NCBI GenBank assembly: GCA_018716295.1
Contig: DVKC01000014.1
Span: 1-64,000, forward strand
DNA from: Candidatus Avimuribaculum pullicola
Lineage (GTDB): Bacteria; Bacteroidota; Bacteroidia; Bacteroidales; Muribaculaceae
Reading direction: 5' to 3'
DNA length: 64,000 bases
The stretch's first letter is position 1, and each line of letters starts with the position of its first letter. Positions 36,376-45,427 of the stretch are shown one piece after another. A model generated the notes under the pieces. It made no database searches. It was given only the letters and a program-made list of their open reading frames with translations, and was not told the DNA's origin. The position numbers were made by a program, and so were the translations under genes.

Positions 36376-37923
36376 ATGGAGAATGGATTGATACTGTGGG
36401 CCGACGATGAGATTGATCTCTTGAAGCCCCATATACTGTTTTTGAAACAGAAAGGTTATGACGTGGTAACGGTGTCGAATGGGCGTGACGCGCTCGATGC
36501 CGTGCAGGCCAATAAATTTGACCTCGTGATACTCGATGAGAATATGCCAGGACTTAGCGGGCTTGAAACGCTGTCGCAAATAAAACTCACGCAGCCCGAG
36601 GTGCCTGTGATAATGATTACCAAGAGCGAGGAAGAGAACATAATGAACCAGGCAATTGGCAACAAGATTGCCGATTACCTCATTAAACCTGTCAATCCCA
36701 ACCAGATATTGCTGTCGATAAAAAAGAACCTGCATTCGGGGAAATTGGTGGCGCAGAAAGCCACGCTCGATTACCAGCAGGAGTTTGCCAGCATAGGCAT
36801 GGCTATCAACAATGCTGCCACATTTGACGACTGGTGTGAGGTTTACAAGACGCTTGTGCACTGGGAGCTGACACTTGCCAGTGCCGACACCAATATGGAC
36901 GAATTGCTGCGGTTGCAAAAAATAGAAGCAAACTCGGCATTTGCCAAGTTTGTCAAGAAGAATTATGAAAAATGGGTCACAACCGACAGCCACCCGCTCA
37001 TGAGCCACGAGGTGATGAAGAGGAAAGTGTTGCCGCTGCTCGATGCCGGGCAAAAGGTGTTCTTGATTGTCATAGACAACTTCCGCCTCGACCAGTGGCG
37101 CATGGTGAAGTCGATGGTGGGTGAACATTTCACCATCGATGAAGATGGGCTATATTGCAGCATTCTGCCCACGGCGACGCAGTATGCCCGCAACGCCATA
37201 TTTTCGGGGTTGATGCCGATACACATTTCCAAGATGTTTCCCGACCTGTGGGTCGATGAAGATGAGGAAGAGGGCAAGAACCTCAATGAGTCGCCGCTTG
37301 TGCAGACATTGCTTGACCGATACCGCCGCCGTTTCACGTTTTCTTACAGCAAAATCAATGATTCGGTGGGTGGGGAGAGGCTGCTGCAAAATTTTGCCAA
37401 TTTCGACCAATATGACTTAAATGTAATAGTGGTGAACTTTGTGGATATGCTATCGCATGCCCGCACCGAGTCGAAAATGATACGCGAGTTGGCCTATTCC
37501 GATGCGGCTTACCGCTCGCTCACCGAGTCGTGGTTCAAACACTCGGCAATATCCGACTTGCTAAAGCAGATAGCCGGCAGCGGACATCGTGTGGTGCTTA
37601 CCACCGACCACGGTACAGTGAGGGTAAACAATCCAATAAAAGTGATAGGCGACCGTGCCACTAATACCAACCTCCGATACAAGCTTGGCAAAAATCTCAG
37701 TTACAATCCCAAGCAGGTGTATGAGATAAAGCGTCCTGCCGACTACGGGCTGCCATCGCCAAATATATCGACGACTTATATTTTTGCCGCCAATCGTGAC
37801 TTTTTTGCTTATCCCAACAATTACAACCACTATGTGCAGTATTACAACGATACGTTCCAGCATGGTGGCATTTCGCTCGAAGAAATGATAATACCCATTG
37901 TCACTATGACGCCCAAGGGCTAA
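36376..37923 (+). CDS. porX: T9SS response regulator PorX with PglZ domain
   Basis: 515 residues. The receiver has the acidic pair WADDEID, phospho-acceptor Asp in LVILDENMPGLSG, and the Lys in ADYLIKPVNP. The C-terminal two thirds is a PglZ (alkaline phosphatase-like) domain, with LIVIDNFRLDQWR, NVIVVNFVDMLSHAR and LTTDHGTVRVNNP carrying metal-binding Asp and His. PorX controls T9SS gene expression with the PorY kinase, which is not in this window, and hydrolyses nucleotide oligophosphates in studied cases. It starts 4 nt after porW. Confidence 0.93.
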   Translation: MENGLILWADDEIDLLKPHILFLKQKGYDVVTVSNGRDALDAVQANKFDLVILDENMPGLSGLETLSQIKLTQPEVPVIMITKSEEENIMNQAIGNKIADYLIKPVNPNQILLSIKKNLHSGKLVAQKATLDYQQEFASIGMAINNAATFDDWCEVYKTLVHWELTLASADTNMDELLRLQKIEANSAFAKFVKKNYEKWVTTDSHPLMSHEVMKRKVLPLLDAGQKVFLIVIDNFRLDQWRMVKSMVGEHFTIDEDGLYCSILPTATQYARNAIFSGLMPIHISKMFPDLWVDEDEEEGKNLNESPLVQTLLDRYRRRFTFSYSKINDSVGGERLLQNFANFDQYDLNVIVVNFVDMLSHARTESKMIRELAYSDAAYRSLTESWFKHSAISDLLKQIAGSGHRVVLTTDHGTVRVNNPIKVIGDRATNTNLRYKLGKNLSYNPKQVYEIKRPADYGLPSPNISTTYIFAANRDFFAYPNNYNHYVQYYNDTFQHGGISLEEMIIPIVTMTPKG

Positions 37924-38192
37924 AATGTGCCTATCTCTTCGACGGGGCGGTGTTGTGGCTCTTGCCGTTCGGGTGCTTTTTTGCGCCGCCGTTGCACGGT
38001 GTCGATGCGTGTGGTGTCGATGGCTTGGCGGAACTTGGCAAGCTCTATGGCACGTTGTTCCACTTGTTCGGGTAGTGGCTCGTTGCGTGGCAATGCAAGG
38101 CGCACGGCCGTAAATGCCACGATTAGTGCTATAAGCACCATGGCGGCAATGCGCTGCGGGCGCGACATCTCAAACCATTCCCCGAGTGGCAT
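37920..38192 (-). CDS. Small single-pass membrane protein
   Basis: 90 residues from the ATG at 38192, 10 nt after the NSS transporter stop; a longer frame from 38243 overlaps that gene. One helix (RIAAMVLIALIVAFTAVRLA) near residues 14-35, then a charged tail. It resembles the N-terminal anchor of ComEA-like helix-hairpin-helix proteins of Bacteroidota, but no HhH domain follows. It is probably co-transcribed with the transporter. Its end overlaps porX by 4 nt in the opposite direction. Confidence 0.6.
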   Translation of the reverse strand: MPLGEWFEMSRPQRIAAMVLIALIVAFTAVRLALPRNEPLPEQVEQRAIELAKFRQAIDTTRIDTVQRRRKKAPERQEPQHRPVEEIGTF

Positions 38193-38202
38193 TGTGGTGA
38201 TG

Positions 38203-39588
38203 CTAAAACAGTGATATGATATAGGAAATGAAGATGGCGGCAATCAATATGGGGCATACCCACTTGATGAGGAACGATATGGCGGGAGCCAGCCGCGACG
38301 GGAATGAGCCGTAGTTGGTGAGTTCGTCTTTCAGGAATTTCTTGCGTAACACCCAGCCCACATAGATGCAGATGCAGAATGCGCTGATGGGCAGCAGTAT
38401 ATTGGTGGTGAAAGCGTCGAGGAAGTCAAACACTGTCATTCCTGCAATCTTGAGCCATGGCACGGCACCGAGCGAAAGCGAGCATGCTGCCGATGTGGCG
38501 AATATTGGCAACAATACTACAAGGCATGCAGTGAGGCGTGTGGTCTTGAAGCGGTCGCGCACGAAAGCTATCGAAACCTCGGCAATGGAGATGGTGGAGG
38601 TGATGGCTGCCAGGAAGAGCAAGGCAAAAAACAGTACGGCCCAGAAGCGTGGCATATCCATGTAGTTGAATACCTCGGGCAGCGTGACAAAGACGAGTGT
38701 TGTCCCCGACAGGTTTTCGGGGTTGATTACCACGTTGAAGCTCATCACAGCCGGGAAGATAATCAGGCCCATCAAGAATGCCACCATGAAGTTAAGCCCG
38801 GTGACGGTGAAGGCTGTGCTGGTGAGCTTGACATCGCTCGGATAATAGGATGAGTATGTGACAAGGATACCCATGCCGAGGCTCATCGAGAAGAATGCTT
38901 GCCCCAGTGCCGACATTACCACATCGATATCTATTTTGCCGAAGTCGGGTTTTAGGAAAAATTCCAATCCTTTATGTGCGGCAGGAAGTGTCAGTGCCAC
39001 ACCTACGAAAATGAGCAATATCACGAATAGCATTGGCATCATGATGTTTGACATCTTTTCGATGCCTTTTTGCACACCTTTCAGTAGAATCAACAGGTTC
39101 AATATAATGACTATGTAGGTCCACAGCAGCGGATTCCAGCCAGTGGCAATCATTTGCGACATCTTCTGCTGGTACAGGGTGCTGTCGGTAGCAGTGTTGC
39201 CAGTGCCCTCAAACAGCCAGCCTGTAGCCGACTGGAATATGTATTCGAGTGTCCAGCCTGCCACCACCATGTAGTATGACAGAATGATATAGGAGGCGAC
39301 AATGCCCACCACGCCTACAATCCACCACCGTCGGTCGGGAGTGAGCCGTCGGAACACGCCCACCGAGTCGGAACGGCCGGCACGTCCGAGCGATGTTTCG
39401 GCAAGCATTACCGGGATACCCATTATGAGCATACTGAGCAGGTAAACTACAAGGAATGCCGCACCGCCGTTTTCCTGGGCGAGGCTTGGGAAACGCCACA
39501 CGTTGCCAAGCCCTACGGCCGAGCCTACGGTGGCTGCGATGACACCGATTTTTGTGGCAAAAGTGGAATTGTTTTCGTTGCGTGACAT
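38203..39588 (-). CDS. Sodium-dependent transporter, NSS family
   Basis: 461 residues with about eleven membrane helices. The start GVIAATVGSAVGLGNVWRFP with WRFPSLAQENGGAAFLVVY is the NSS signature and contains the sodium-site residues. Members move amino acids with sodium; the substrate cannot be told from this. A small membrane protein gene follows 10 nt later. Its own -7 box lies 51 nt upstream. Confidence 0.92.
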   Translation of the reverse strand: MSRNENNSTFATKIGVIAATVGSAVGLGNVWRFPSLAQENGGAAFLVVYLLSMLIMGIPVMLAETSLGRAGRSDSVGVFRRLTPDRRWWIVGVVGIVASYIILSYYMVVAGWTLEYIFQSATGWLFEGTGNTATDSTLYQQKMSQMIATGWNPLLWTYIVIILNLLILLKGVQKGIEKMSNIMMPMLFVILLIFVGVALTLPAAHKGLEFFLKPDFGKIDIDVVMSALGQAFFSMSLGMGILVTYSSYYPSDVKLTSTAFTVTGLNFMVAFLMGLIIFPAVMSFNVVINPENLSGTTLVFVTLPEVFNYMDMPRFWAVLFFALLFLAAITSTISIAEVSIAFVRDRFKTTRLTACLVVLLPIFATSAACSLSLGAVPWLKIAGMTVFDFLDAFTTNILLPISAFCICIYVGWVLRKKFLKDELTNYGSFPSRLAPAISFLIKWVCPILIAAIFISYIISLF

Positions 39589-39638
39589 GGAAATATATGT
39601 CGAATGGCAAAATGTTATTATATTTCAGTGAATGTGAT

Positions 39639-39647
39639 GCAAATGTA
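39639..39647 (-). promoter_or_regulatory. -7 box for the NSS transporter
   Basis: Reads TACATTTGC on the minus strand. Confidence 0.5.
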
Positions 39648-39671
39648 ATCAAATTTTATCATATAAATTGC

Positions 39672-39680
39672 TAATTTTGC
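39672..39680 (+). promoter_or_regulatory. -7 box (TAATTTTGC) for the VanZ gene
   Basis: It lies inside the longer frame starting at 39668, so the ATG at 39701 is preferred. Confidence 0.6.
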
Positions 39681-39700
39681 ACCGTTTAATTTTTGGTAGT

Positions 39701-40093
39701 ATGATTAAATTGTTGCGCAAAGTGCCGGCAGGTGTGTTCTCGGCACTTTTCACGGTTGTTATCCTCTATTTGTGCCTTGCTCCGCAGCCACTTGGCGACA
39801 ATCAAGGGTGGTTCAGTTTCCCTGGAGCCGACAAGGTTGTACACTTCGGTATGTTTTTTGCGCTCACGGCTGCTTATATATGGGATTATAGCAAAGTGGC
39901 GGGTGCATCGCGGCGCAATGTGTGGGTGATGGTGGCTATTGCTGTAGTGGCTATTGCCATAGGTGGATTGATTGAAGTTTTGCAAGAGTTGATGAGGCTT
40001 GGGCGTAGCATGGACATGCTCGACCTGCTTGCCGATGCTGCCGGTGTAGTGGTGGCATTGGGCGTGATGGTGCTTTGCAAGGAGAAGTTATGA
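39701..40093 (+). CDS. VanZ-family membrane protein
   Basis: 130 residues with three or four membrane segments. The pattern PGADKVVHFGMFFALTAAY and EVLQELMRLGRSMDMLDLLA, with the D-x-x-D-x-x-A of the last loop, matches the VanZ-like family. Role unknown in most species. Stands alone; a nested inverted repeat fills the gap to the next, facing gene. Confidence 0.85.
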   Translation: MIKLLRKVPAGVFSALFTVVILYLCLAPQPLGDNQGWFSFPGADKVVHFGMFFALTAAYIWDYSKVAGASRRNVWVMVAIAVVAIAIGGLIEVLQELMRLGRSMDMLDLLADAAGVVVALGVMVLCKEKL

Positions 40094-40101
40094 CAGAAAA
40101 A

Positions 40102-40240
40102 TCCCAATGAGGGAATGGGGGTGAGGTTATCGGTTGCCGATGCTTGATTGACTTACCACTTTGTCCTTCATGGTTCTCATATACGCATGATGTGCGTCGG
40201 CAATTGTCGTGATAACCCTCTGTAGTATCCCTCACTGGGA
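40102..40240. repeat. Nested inverted repeat between vanZ and the transglutaminase-like gene
   Basis: Arms pair in nested order: TCCCAATGAGGGA (40102-40114) with TCCCTCACTGGGA (40228-40240, one mismatch), GAGGTTATC (40123-40131) with GATAACCCTC (40211-40220, one bulge), TTGCCGA (40134-40140) with TCGGCAA (40197-40203), and ACGCA/TGCGT at 40183-40197. About 139 nt, no reading frame. Could be a bidirectional terminator, a structured RNA or a MITE-like element; no target duplication was seen. Confidence 0.6.
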
Positions 40241-40247
40241 AAAATCA

Positions 40248-41738
40248 TCATTTGAGTGTGACTACCTCGACGGTGGTCGATTTCAGGTCGGGCATAGCCA
40301 TGCCTAATGATGCGCCTATGAATGTAGGGTCGCATATCAGGTATTTCTTGCCATCGACTGTTACATAGTCGCCACGAGTGGCGGGGTTGTCGAAGTGGAC
40401 TGCTGCCGCCAAGTGCTGGCCCGGGTAGTAGATAAGCACCACGTCCATGCCGAGCAGGTGGCGCACCAAGTGGCTGAAGAGTATGGCGCGGTCTTCGCAG
40501 TCGCAGTATGCCGATGCCATGGTTTCGTCGGGGAAGTTCCAATGTTCATAGCCGAATTGCTTGCCATCGGTCATGTATTTAAATCCATTCTGTATCATGT
40601 CGAGCAGCAGGTTGACAGCCGCCTCTTGCGACTTTCCTTGTAATGCGGGGCGCAACGTGTTATCGATGCTTTGCAAGAACGCTTCGCTCGGTGCTGCTTG
40701 GGCATAAATGTGGAAATCTACGCAGGGATAGGTCGAAAGCAACTGGGCGTAGTTGCTGTCATATTGCAGCGTGTATTCGCCCTTGGTAGTCTTCAGGGTG
40801 CGGGTGGTGATGGCGGGCTGCAGCTTCGGTGCTGTGGTCAATGCCATGCGGATAAGCCTGTCGGCACCGCCATAGTCCATGCGGCAACTTTGCACCGACG
40901 TGAGGTTCACGTGGTCGAGGTTGACGATGTAATATTTTATGCCGCTATACTCGAAGTATGCCGAATTGGAAACGCCGCAATCGAAAGCCAGCAACGGCAT
41001 CAGTTGTCCCTCGGCACGGCCGATGCGTGCGCGGTAGCCGAGCTGGTTGAGCGTGAAGACGGCAAACACCGTCTGTTCGCTGGCAGAGCGACCAGGGAAA
41101 TAGGTGTCGAATACATGGTTGATGAGCAGGTACAAGCCCCATTCGTTGAGCTTCAGTGACGAGCGCAACCGCTGCACGCCGATTGCCCAGTCGGTGTAGG
41201 GCAGTTGCGACAGTGCGCTCCAGTAGGCCGATACAGCCCGTTCGTCGATGCTGGCGAGGCGTGGCAGTGAGTAGGTGGCTTTCTTCAGTCCGACGGTAGT
41301 GCCATAGAAAATGGTCTTGATTTCCTCCTCCACAGTGGGTGGAGGGGTAGGTGTCACCTCTTCGTGCGCGTCTTCTTTCTCATCACGTGGCAGGTCGGGC
41401 AGGGTGACTGTCGGGTCGGGGAGAGGCACAATGTCGCGCACCGGCAGCTTCAAAGGCTCGGTGGGCGGAATGTCGGGACGATAGACAGCTGGCGGCTGGG
41501 GAGTCTTGATTGGCGGCTCCACTTTTTTCAGCTTGTAGTCGGGCCACGTTTCGGCAAGGAATTGGGCAAACTCGCGGTTGATTGAGTCGTTGTAAGCCTT
41601 AAAGTCGTCGGAGGTTTCTTTGACATATCTTGCGAAATCGGCCTGTTGCTCCCTGACGTACTGCCTAAAATCATCATCTTGCCCCCAGCACACGGTTGGG
41701 AGCAAGATGATAGAGAGTATTAATGCTGCGGTTTTCAT
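40248..41738 (-). CDS. Secreted transglutaminase-like protein
   Basis: 496 residues. Signal peptide to VCWG, then a charged helical stretch, a Pro-rich linker with many Pro and Glu (about residues 75-140), and a C-terminal domain. Candidate catalytic residues are the Cys in SAYCDCEDRAILFSHLV, His in GQHLAAAVHFD and Asp in LICDPTFIG, as in transglutaminase/papain-like folds. Substrate unknown. It is the last of a minus-strand run of envelope genes and overlaps the previous one by 4 nt. Confidence 0.7.
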   Translation of the reverse strand: MKTAALILSIILLPTVCWGQDDDFRQYVREQQADFARYVKETSDDFKAYNDSINREFAQFLAETWPDYKLKKVEPPIKTPQPPAVYRPDIPPTEPLKLPVRDIVPLPDPTVTLPDLPRDEKEDAHEEVTPTPPPTVEEEIKTIFYGTTVGLKKATYSLPRLASIDERAVSAYWSALSQLPYTDWAIGVQRLRSSLKLNEWGLYLLINHVFDTYFPGRSASEQTVFAVFTLNQLGYRARIGRAEGQLMPLLAFDCGVSNSAYFEYSGIKYYIVNLDHVNLTSVQSCRMDYGGADRLIRMALTTAPKLQPAITTRTLKTTKGEYTLQYDSNYAQLLSTYPCVDFHIYAQAAPSEAFLQSIDNTLRPALQGKSQEAAVNLLLDMIQNGFKYMTDGKQFGYEHWNFPDETMASAYCDCEDRAILFSHLVRHLLGMDVVLIYYPGQHLAAAVHFDNPATRGDYVTVDGKKYLICDPTFIGASLGMAMPDLKSTTVEVVTLK

Positions 41739-43348
41739 TGCTTGGCGTTATATATTTCCTTGACTTCCTGTGCTGTGAGGCTGCGGGTATCATATACGCG
41801 GAAGTTGTCGATAGTCATATTGGTGGCGTTGAGTCCATCGCCGCTACCGCCAATTATAAACATCATGCCTGTACCTTGATAATAGGATGTATAGTTATAA
41901 ATATTATCAGTGGTACTTCCCATTAGCAAGCCATCTACATATAAAGTTGTTGTTAGTTTGTTGCTGTTTGAAGCGTTGATATTTAATACAATGTGATGCC
42001 ATTGTGCATCGCTGAGGTTGACATGGTTAAGGCTTGGCGCGTTGGAAAAAGATTCATTAAAACTTAAGGTTAAATTACCATTCGACATTAGCAATATGAG
42101 CATATGTGCATTGCTATTCGATGAAACGGTGTGGAAGATGTGACCATCGGCGAAATTTTTGCCCCAGAAGCTGACCGACATTTCAGTGCCGTCCATGATG
42201 GATTGGCCTACTACAAATGCGCTTTCGTCGGTGCGGCTGAATTTGATGGCTTGTCCCACGCCGTCAACGCCTTCGACAAATTCGGGGGAGTTTGTGTCGT
42301 AGCCATCGATGCCGTTTTGGCTATCGGTGAAATCGCCGTCAAACTTGTAGTAGGTGTAAAGGCCCGATGTTACTACTGTGCCTGATGGGTCGGTGTCGCC
42401 GCCAGGGTTGTCGGGGTTGTTGGGATCATCGGTGGGGTCGGTTGATGCCGTCACGTTGATGATTTGCTCCTTGATGCCGTCGGAAATCACAAACGAGGTG
42501 TTGAGGTCGGCGGTGAGCGCGGTGCGGTCGAGTGTTACTTTTACAACTTTCGAGCCGCCGGCTTCGACAGTGCCACTTGTTGCGGACGGAACGATGCAGC
42601 TCTCGGTTATGCCCGAGATGTTCCATGTGAGGGTGGCATCGCCAGTGTTTTGTATCGTCAAGCTCTGCTCGCTGAGTGTGCCGCCAAAGTTGAGCGTGGT
42701 GGGCGTGACGGTCATTTCAGACTGTGCATTGCGCGGAGCGCACGACACCGAGATGGTGTAGGAGTTTCCGAATGCCGACAAGTTGACCTTGGCACTCTTA
42801 GGCTCGGAAAGCAAGCTGCGGTCAACCGAGAAAATAATGCTTTGCGTCTTGCCGCTCTGTATGTTGCCCGACATAGGCGAAGCCGAGAGCCAGTTGTTGT
42901 TGGCGAGGTCGAGCGACCACTCGGTGGCAGCGTTGCCGTTGTTTGAGATGGTGACGGTGAGCTGGTCTTGCGTGGTGCCGAAGTTGAGAGTCGATGGCGA
43001 GATGCTTATTTCGGCATCTTGCGACTCGGGTGTGAGCTGTGTGTCGCAGTTGGCACTTTCGCCAGCGATGACAGTCACGCTGCGTGTGTTGGTGTTATAG
43101 CCGTCCTTGGTGAATTGCAGACGGTAGCTCTTGGCTTCGAGATTGGTGAACATGAATTGTCCGTCGCTGCCCGTGGTGGTGCTTGTGCCGGTGTTGACAA
43201 TGCTCACTTGCACGCCCGACAATGGATTGTTGGTACCCGACACGGTGACAATACCCTGTATGCTACCTGTGTAAACTTCTTCTTCCTTGGTACACGAAGA
43301 AGCCACCGCGAAAATAATGAGTAAAGATAAATAAATGAGATTTTTCAT
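41735..43348 (-). CDS. BACON/LamG multidomain lipoprotein
   Basis: 537 residues. Lipoprotein signal ends in ASSC (Cys19). Domains in order: carboxypeptidase regulatory-like fold (about 28-108, with GIVTVSGTNNPLSGVQVS), two BACON-like domains (about 112-205 and 212-302; the LNFGTT and LNFGGT starts), a Pro/Asp/Asn linker, and a C-terminal LamG/concanavalin domain (about 328-537, with YYKFDGDFTDSQNG and WHHIVLNINASN). Typical of surface proteins that bind glycans or mucins. Overlaps the downstream gene by 4 nt. Confidence 0.82.
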   Translation of the reverse strand: MKNLIYLSLLIIFAVASSCTKEEEVYTGSIQGIVTVSGTNNPLSGVQVSIVNTGTSTTTGSDGQFMFTNLEAKSYRLQFTKDGYNTNTRSVTVIAGESANCDTQLTPESQDAEISISPSTLNFGTTQDQLTVTISNNGNAATEWSLDLANNNWLSASPMSGNIQSGKTQSIIFSVDRSLLSEPKSAKVNLSAFGNSYTISVSCAPRNAQSEMTVTPTTLNFGGTLSEQSLTIQNTGDATLTWNISGITESCIVPSATSGTVEAGGSKVVKVTLDRTALTADLNTSFVISDGIKEQIINVTASTDPTDDPNNPDNPGGDTDPSGTVVTSGLYTYYKFDGDFTDSQNGIDGYDTNSPEFVEGVDGVGQAIKFSRTDESAFVVGQSIMDGTEMSVSFWGKNFADGHIFHTVSSNSNAHMLILLMSNGNLTLSFNESFSNAPSLNHVNLSDAQWHHIVLNINASNSNKLTTTLYVDGLLMGSTTDNIYNYTSYYQGTGMMFIIGGSGDGLNATNMTIDNFRVYDTRSLTAQEVKEIYNAKQ

Positions 43349-43382
43349 AATGAATATAGTCTAATGAATGATTTTAGATGTT

Positions 43383-44264
43383 TTAGAATTCAAGAGATAG
43401 GGTGAGGCCGCCTTCTTGCGCGGTCGCGTAGGGCGACAGGCGCAGTTGTGCGTCGCCCACCATCAGTGGTTTCTTCTTGCCCCGGGCAGCAATACCGTCG
43501 ATTACGTTCCACACATATATTGCGGCAGCCCCGACAATGAAGCCGTTGCGCACGTTGGCGCAGTTGTCGGCCCGGTTGTTGTATTTTTTCTTCAAGTTGG
43601 TGTCAAACGACGATGAAGCCTTTGAGTCGTAGGAGGCGCGCAAGCTCTCGGTAGCCACGATTCCGCCTACACACACAGTTTCGGCCAAGATGAAGAAAAT
43701 ACCCTTGCCTTTGCTACCCTTGTGCAGCTGAGCCCAACCCGGGACAAAGACCCGCGCCGAGAAAGGATACTTGCCAGTGATCTGGGCGTTGTAGTCGGCC
43801 AATCGGCGTTCAAACCCTTTGTCGCGGTATTTGTCGGTGTCGAGGGTGTAGAAATCGTCAATTCCATTGACATTGCGCTCGACCTGTATCAATATATACA
43901 CTTTCAACTTACCACTGGCGAGAGCGATAGGTTCGGTGGCACTCACCACGCGCCGCTTCATGCGGTTGAATTTAACCACTGCATCGATGCCGCTCGAAGC
44001 CACAGCGTTGATGTCTTGCTGAGTGATGCCTACTACCCCCAGCTCGTGAAGCGAGCGTTGCAGGGCGTTGGCCCATGCGGCATTTGTAGCCGCTTGTTCA
44101 TCTCTACCCTCACCGACACCCCAACTGAGGAAATAGTTGGCACCCTTGGGGGGAGTAGGGGTCAAATAGGCCCACGAAGGGCGTAGCTCAGTCGCCGACT
44201 GGGCCATTGCCGCGCAATTTGCCGCCACCAACAGCAGCAAAGCGGCTATTATTTTCAATTTCAT
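43383..44264 (-). CDS. Secreted LPP20/DUF5683-like protein
   Basis: 293 residues with a signal peptide (MKLKIIAALLLLVAANCAAMA). Residues 25-130 resemble an LPP20-type fold (FLSWGVGEGRDEQAATNAAW). The second half has FVPGWAQLHKGSKGKGIFFI and a hydrophobic segment, like DUF5683 membrane-associated proteins. Function unknown. It overlaps the gene upstream by 4 nt and is followed 34 nt later by the BACON/LamG lipoprotein, so it is part of the operon. Confidence 0.7.
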   Translation of the reverse strand: MKLKIIAALLLLVAANCAAMAQSATELRPSWAYLTPTPPKGANYFLSWGVGEGRDEQAATNAAWANALQRSLHELGVVGITQQDINAVASSGIDAVVKFNRMKRRVVSATEPIALASGKLKVYILIQVERNVNGIDDFYTLDTDKYRDKGFERRLADYNAQITGKYPFSARVFVPGWAQLHKGSKGKGIFFILAETVCVGGIVATESLRASYDSKASSSFDTNLKKKYNNRADNCANVRNGFIVGAAAIYVWNVIDGIAARGKKKPLMVGDAQLRLSPYATAQEGGLTLSLEF

Positions 44265-44692
44265 TCTTCTTCCTTGTTAGTGACGCAATTAAATGATTTG
44301 AACTTGGGCACTTTGCGGGCATCGTTTGCCACTTGGCACAGGATATATACCCTGTAGCCACGCCTTGTGGAAAGTTCGGTAGTGTATTGGCACACTTTGT
44401 TGATAGGGATTTTGACAAAGTGAGAAGCCTCGATAAGCAAATCCTCGCCATTGAGCTGTTCCAATTTCTTGATGTCAACTGGGACACCCACGGCAAAAGC
44501 ACTTTCGAGGATTGCCATTCCGAAAGCCTTTTTGGTGGCTTCGTCCTCGGTGATGCCCGTACCTTGCGACACACGATAATAATAGTCGGCAGTTCGGGCT
44601 GGCGGGTTGTTTAGCCATTCTGGGGCATTGTTTTGCCCCAGTAATGGCAAAGCCAGCATAATAGCAACCGCCACAGATATGAAATATTTCAT
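44261..44692 (-). CDS. Small secreted LPP20-like protein
   Basis: 143 residues. Signal peptide (MKYFISVAVAIMLALPLLG), then one LPP20-like domain (YYRVSQGTGITEDEATKKAF, then RGYRVYILCQVA). LPP20-fold proteins include FlgP and other outer-membrane lipoproteins. This one lacks a lipobox Cys, so it is probably periplasmic. Overlaps the next gene by 4 nt. Confidence 0.7.
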   Translation of the reverse strand: MKYFISVAVAIMLALPLLGQNNAPEWLNNPPARTADYYYRVSQGTGITEDEATKKAFGMAILESAFAVGVPVDIKKLEQLNGEDLLIEASHFVKIPINKVCQYTTELSTRRGYRVYILCQVANDARKVPKFKSFNCVTNKEEE

Positions 44693-44705
44693 AGGCGGTG
44701 CCGTG

Positions 44706-45332
44706 TTATTGCAATGAGTCTATTTGAAATTGACGTTTTTCGGCTTCTTTCTGAAGCTGTGAATCCATTTTCTCAAAGAATTTAGACTTGTCGTAATCGA
44801 CTTTGCGCACTTCGAGTTCGTCGGCAAGGCCTTTCTTGGCGTCGTCAATTGAAACGTGAATAGCCACGTAGCATACATATCCGCCAGTGGAGCTTTGCGT
44901 CAGTTTGCGGCACACCACATTGGCGTACTTTTCGATGACTTTCGAGCCGATAGATTGTGCGCCGCCTTCGAGGCTGCTTTCATAGAACTTCTTGCCGCTT
45001 GGCACGTTCACATCCTTGCTGTAATCTTCCATGGCGTTCTTGATCATGCCGATGTAGCGAGTAGCGATGTCGGCAATTGCAGCACGGTTGGCATCGGAGA
45101 TTGCACGCGAACGGTCGGGACGGTCTTCAACTATGCCCAGCCCAGCCATATATTCGCCGGGTACGTCGTAGGCTTCGTCCATGCAGAAAGTTGTGATTAC
45201 TTGCTCTCCGTTTGGCATAACGGGTTGAGTGGGATCTTGTGCCACAGGTTTGCTTGAACTACAAGATGAAAACAATGCCGAAGTTGCCAGAAATAAGCAA
45301 CCCATGTAAGTGGCACTCTTGGTAAAAGACAT
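44706..45332 (-). CDS. LPP20-like lipoprotein
   Basis: 208 residues from the ATG at 45332. The lipoprotein signal ends in LFSSC (SFTKSATYMGCLFLATSALF precedes). The LPP20-like domain contains GLGIVEDRPDRSRAISDANR and VCRKLTQSSTGGYVCYVAIH. The C-terminus is charged and helical. First gene of the run of five envelope genes; a structured RNA with its own promoter lies 96 nt upstream and may form its leader. Function unknown. Confidence 0.75.
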   Translation of the reverse strand: MSFTKSATYMGCLFLATSALFSSCSSSKPVAQDPTQPVMPNGEQVITTFCMDEAYDVPGEYMAGLGIVEDRPDRSRAISDANRAAIADIATRYIGMIKNAMEDYSKDVNVPSGKKFYESSLEGGAQSIGSKVIEKYANVVCRKLTQSSTGGYVCYVAIHVSIDDAKKGLADELEVRKVDYDKSKFFEKMDSQLQKEAEKRQFQIDSLQ

Positions 45333-45427
45333 GATTTTAGACAATAAAGCCTTACTAAATGATGTAGAAGTCATGGCTTATTAAAATGTTTAATGAAGTC
45401 CTATAGACACCCCGAATTTGGACAATT

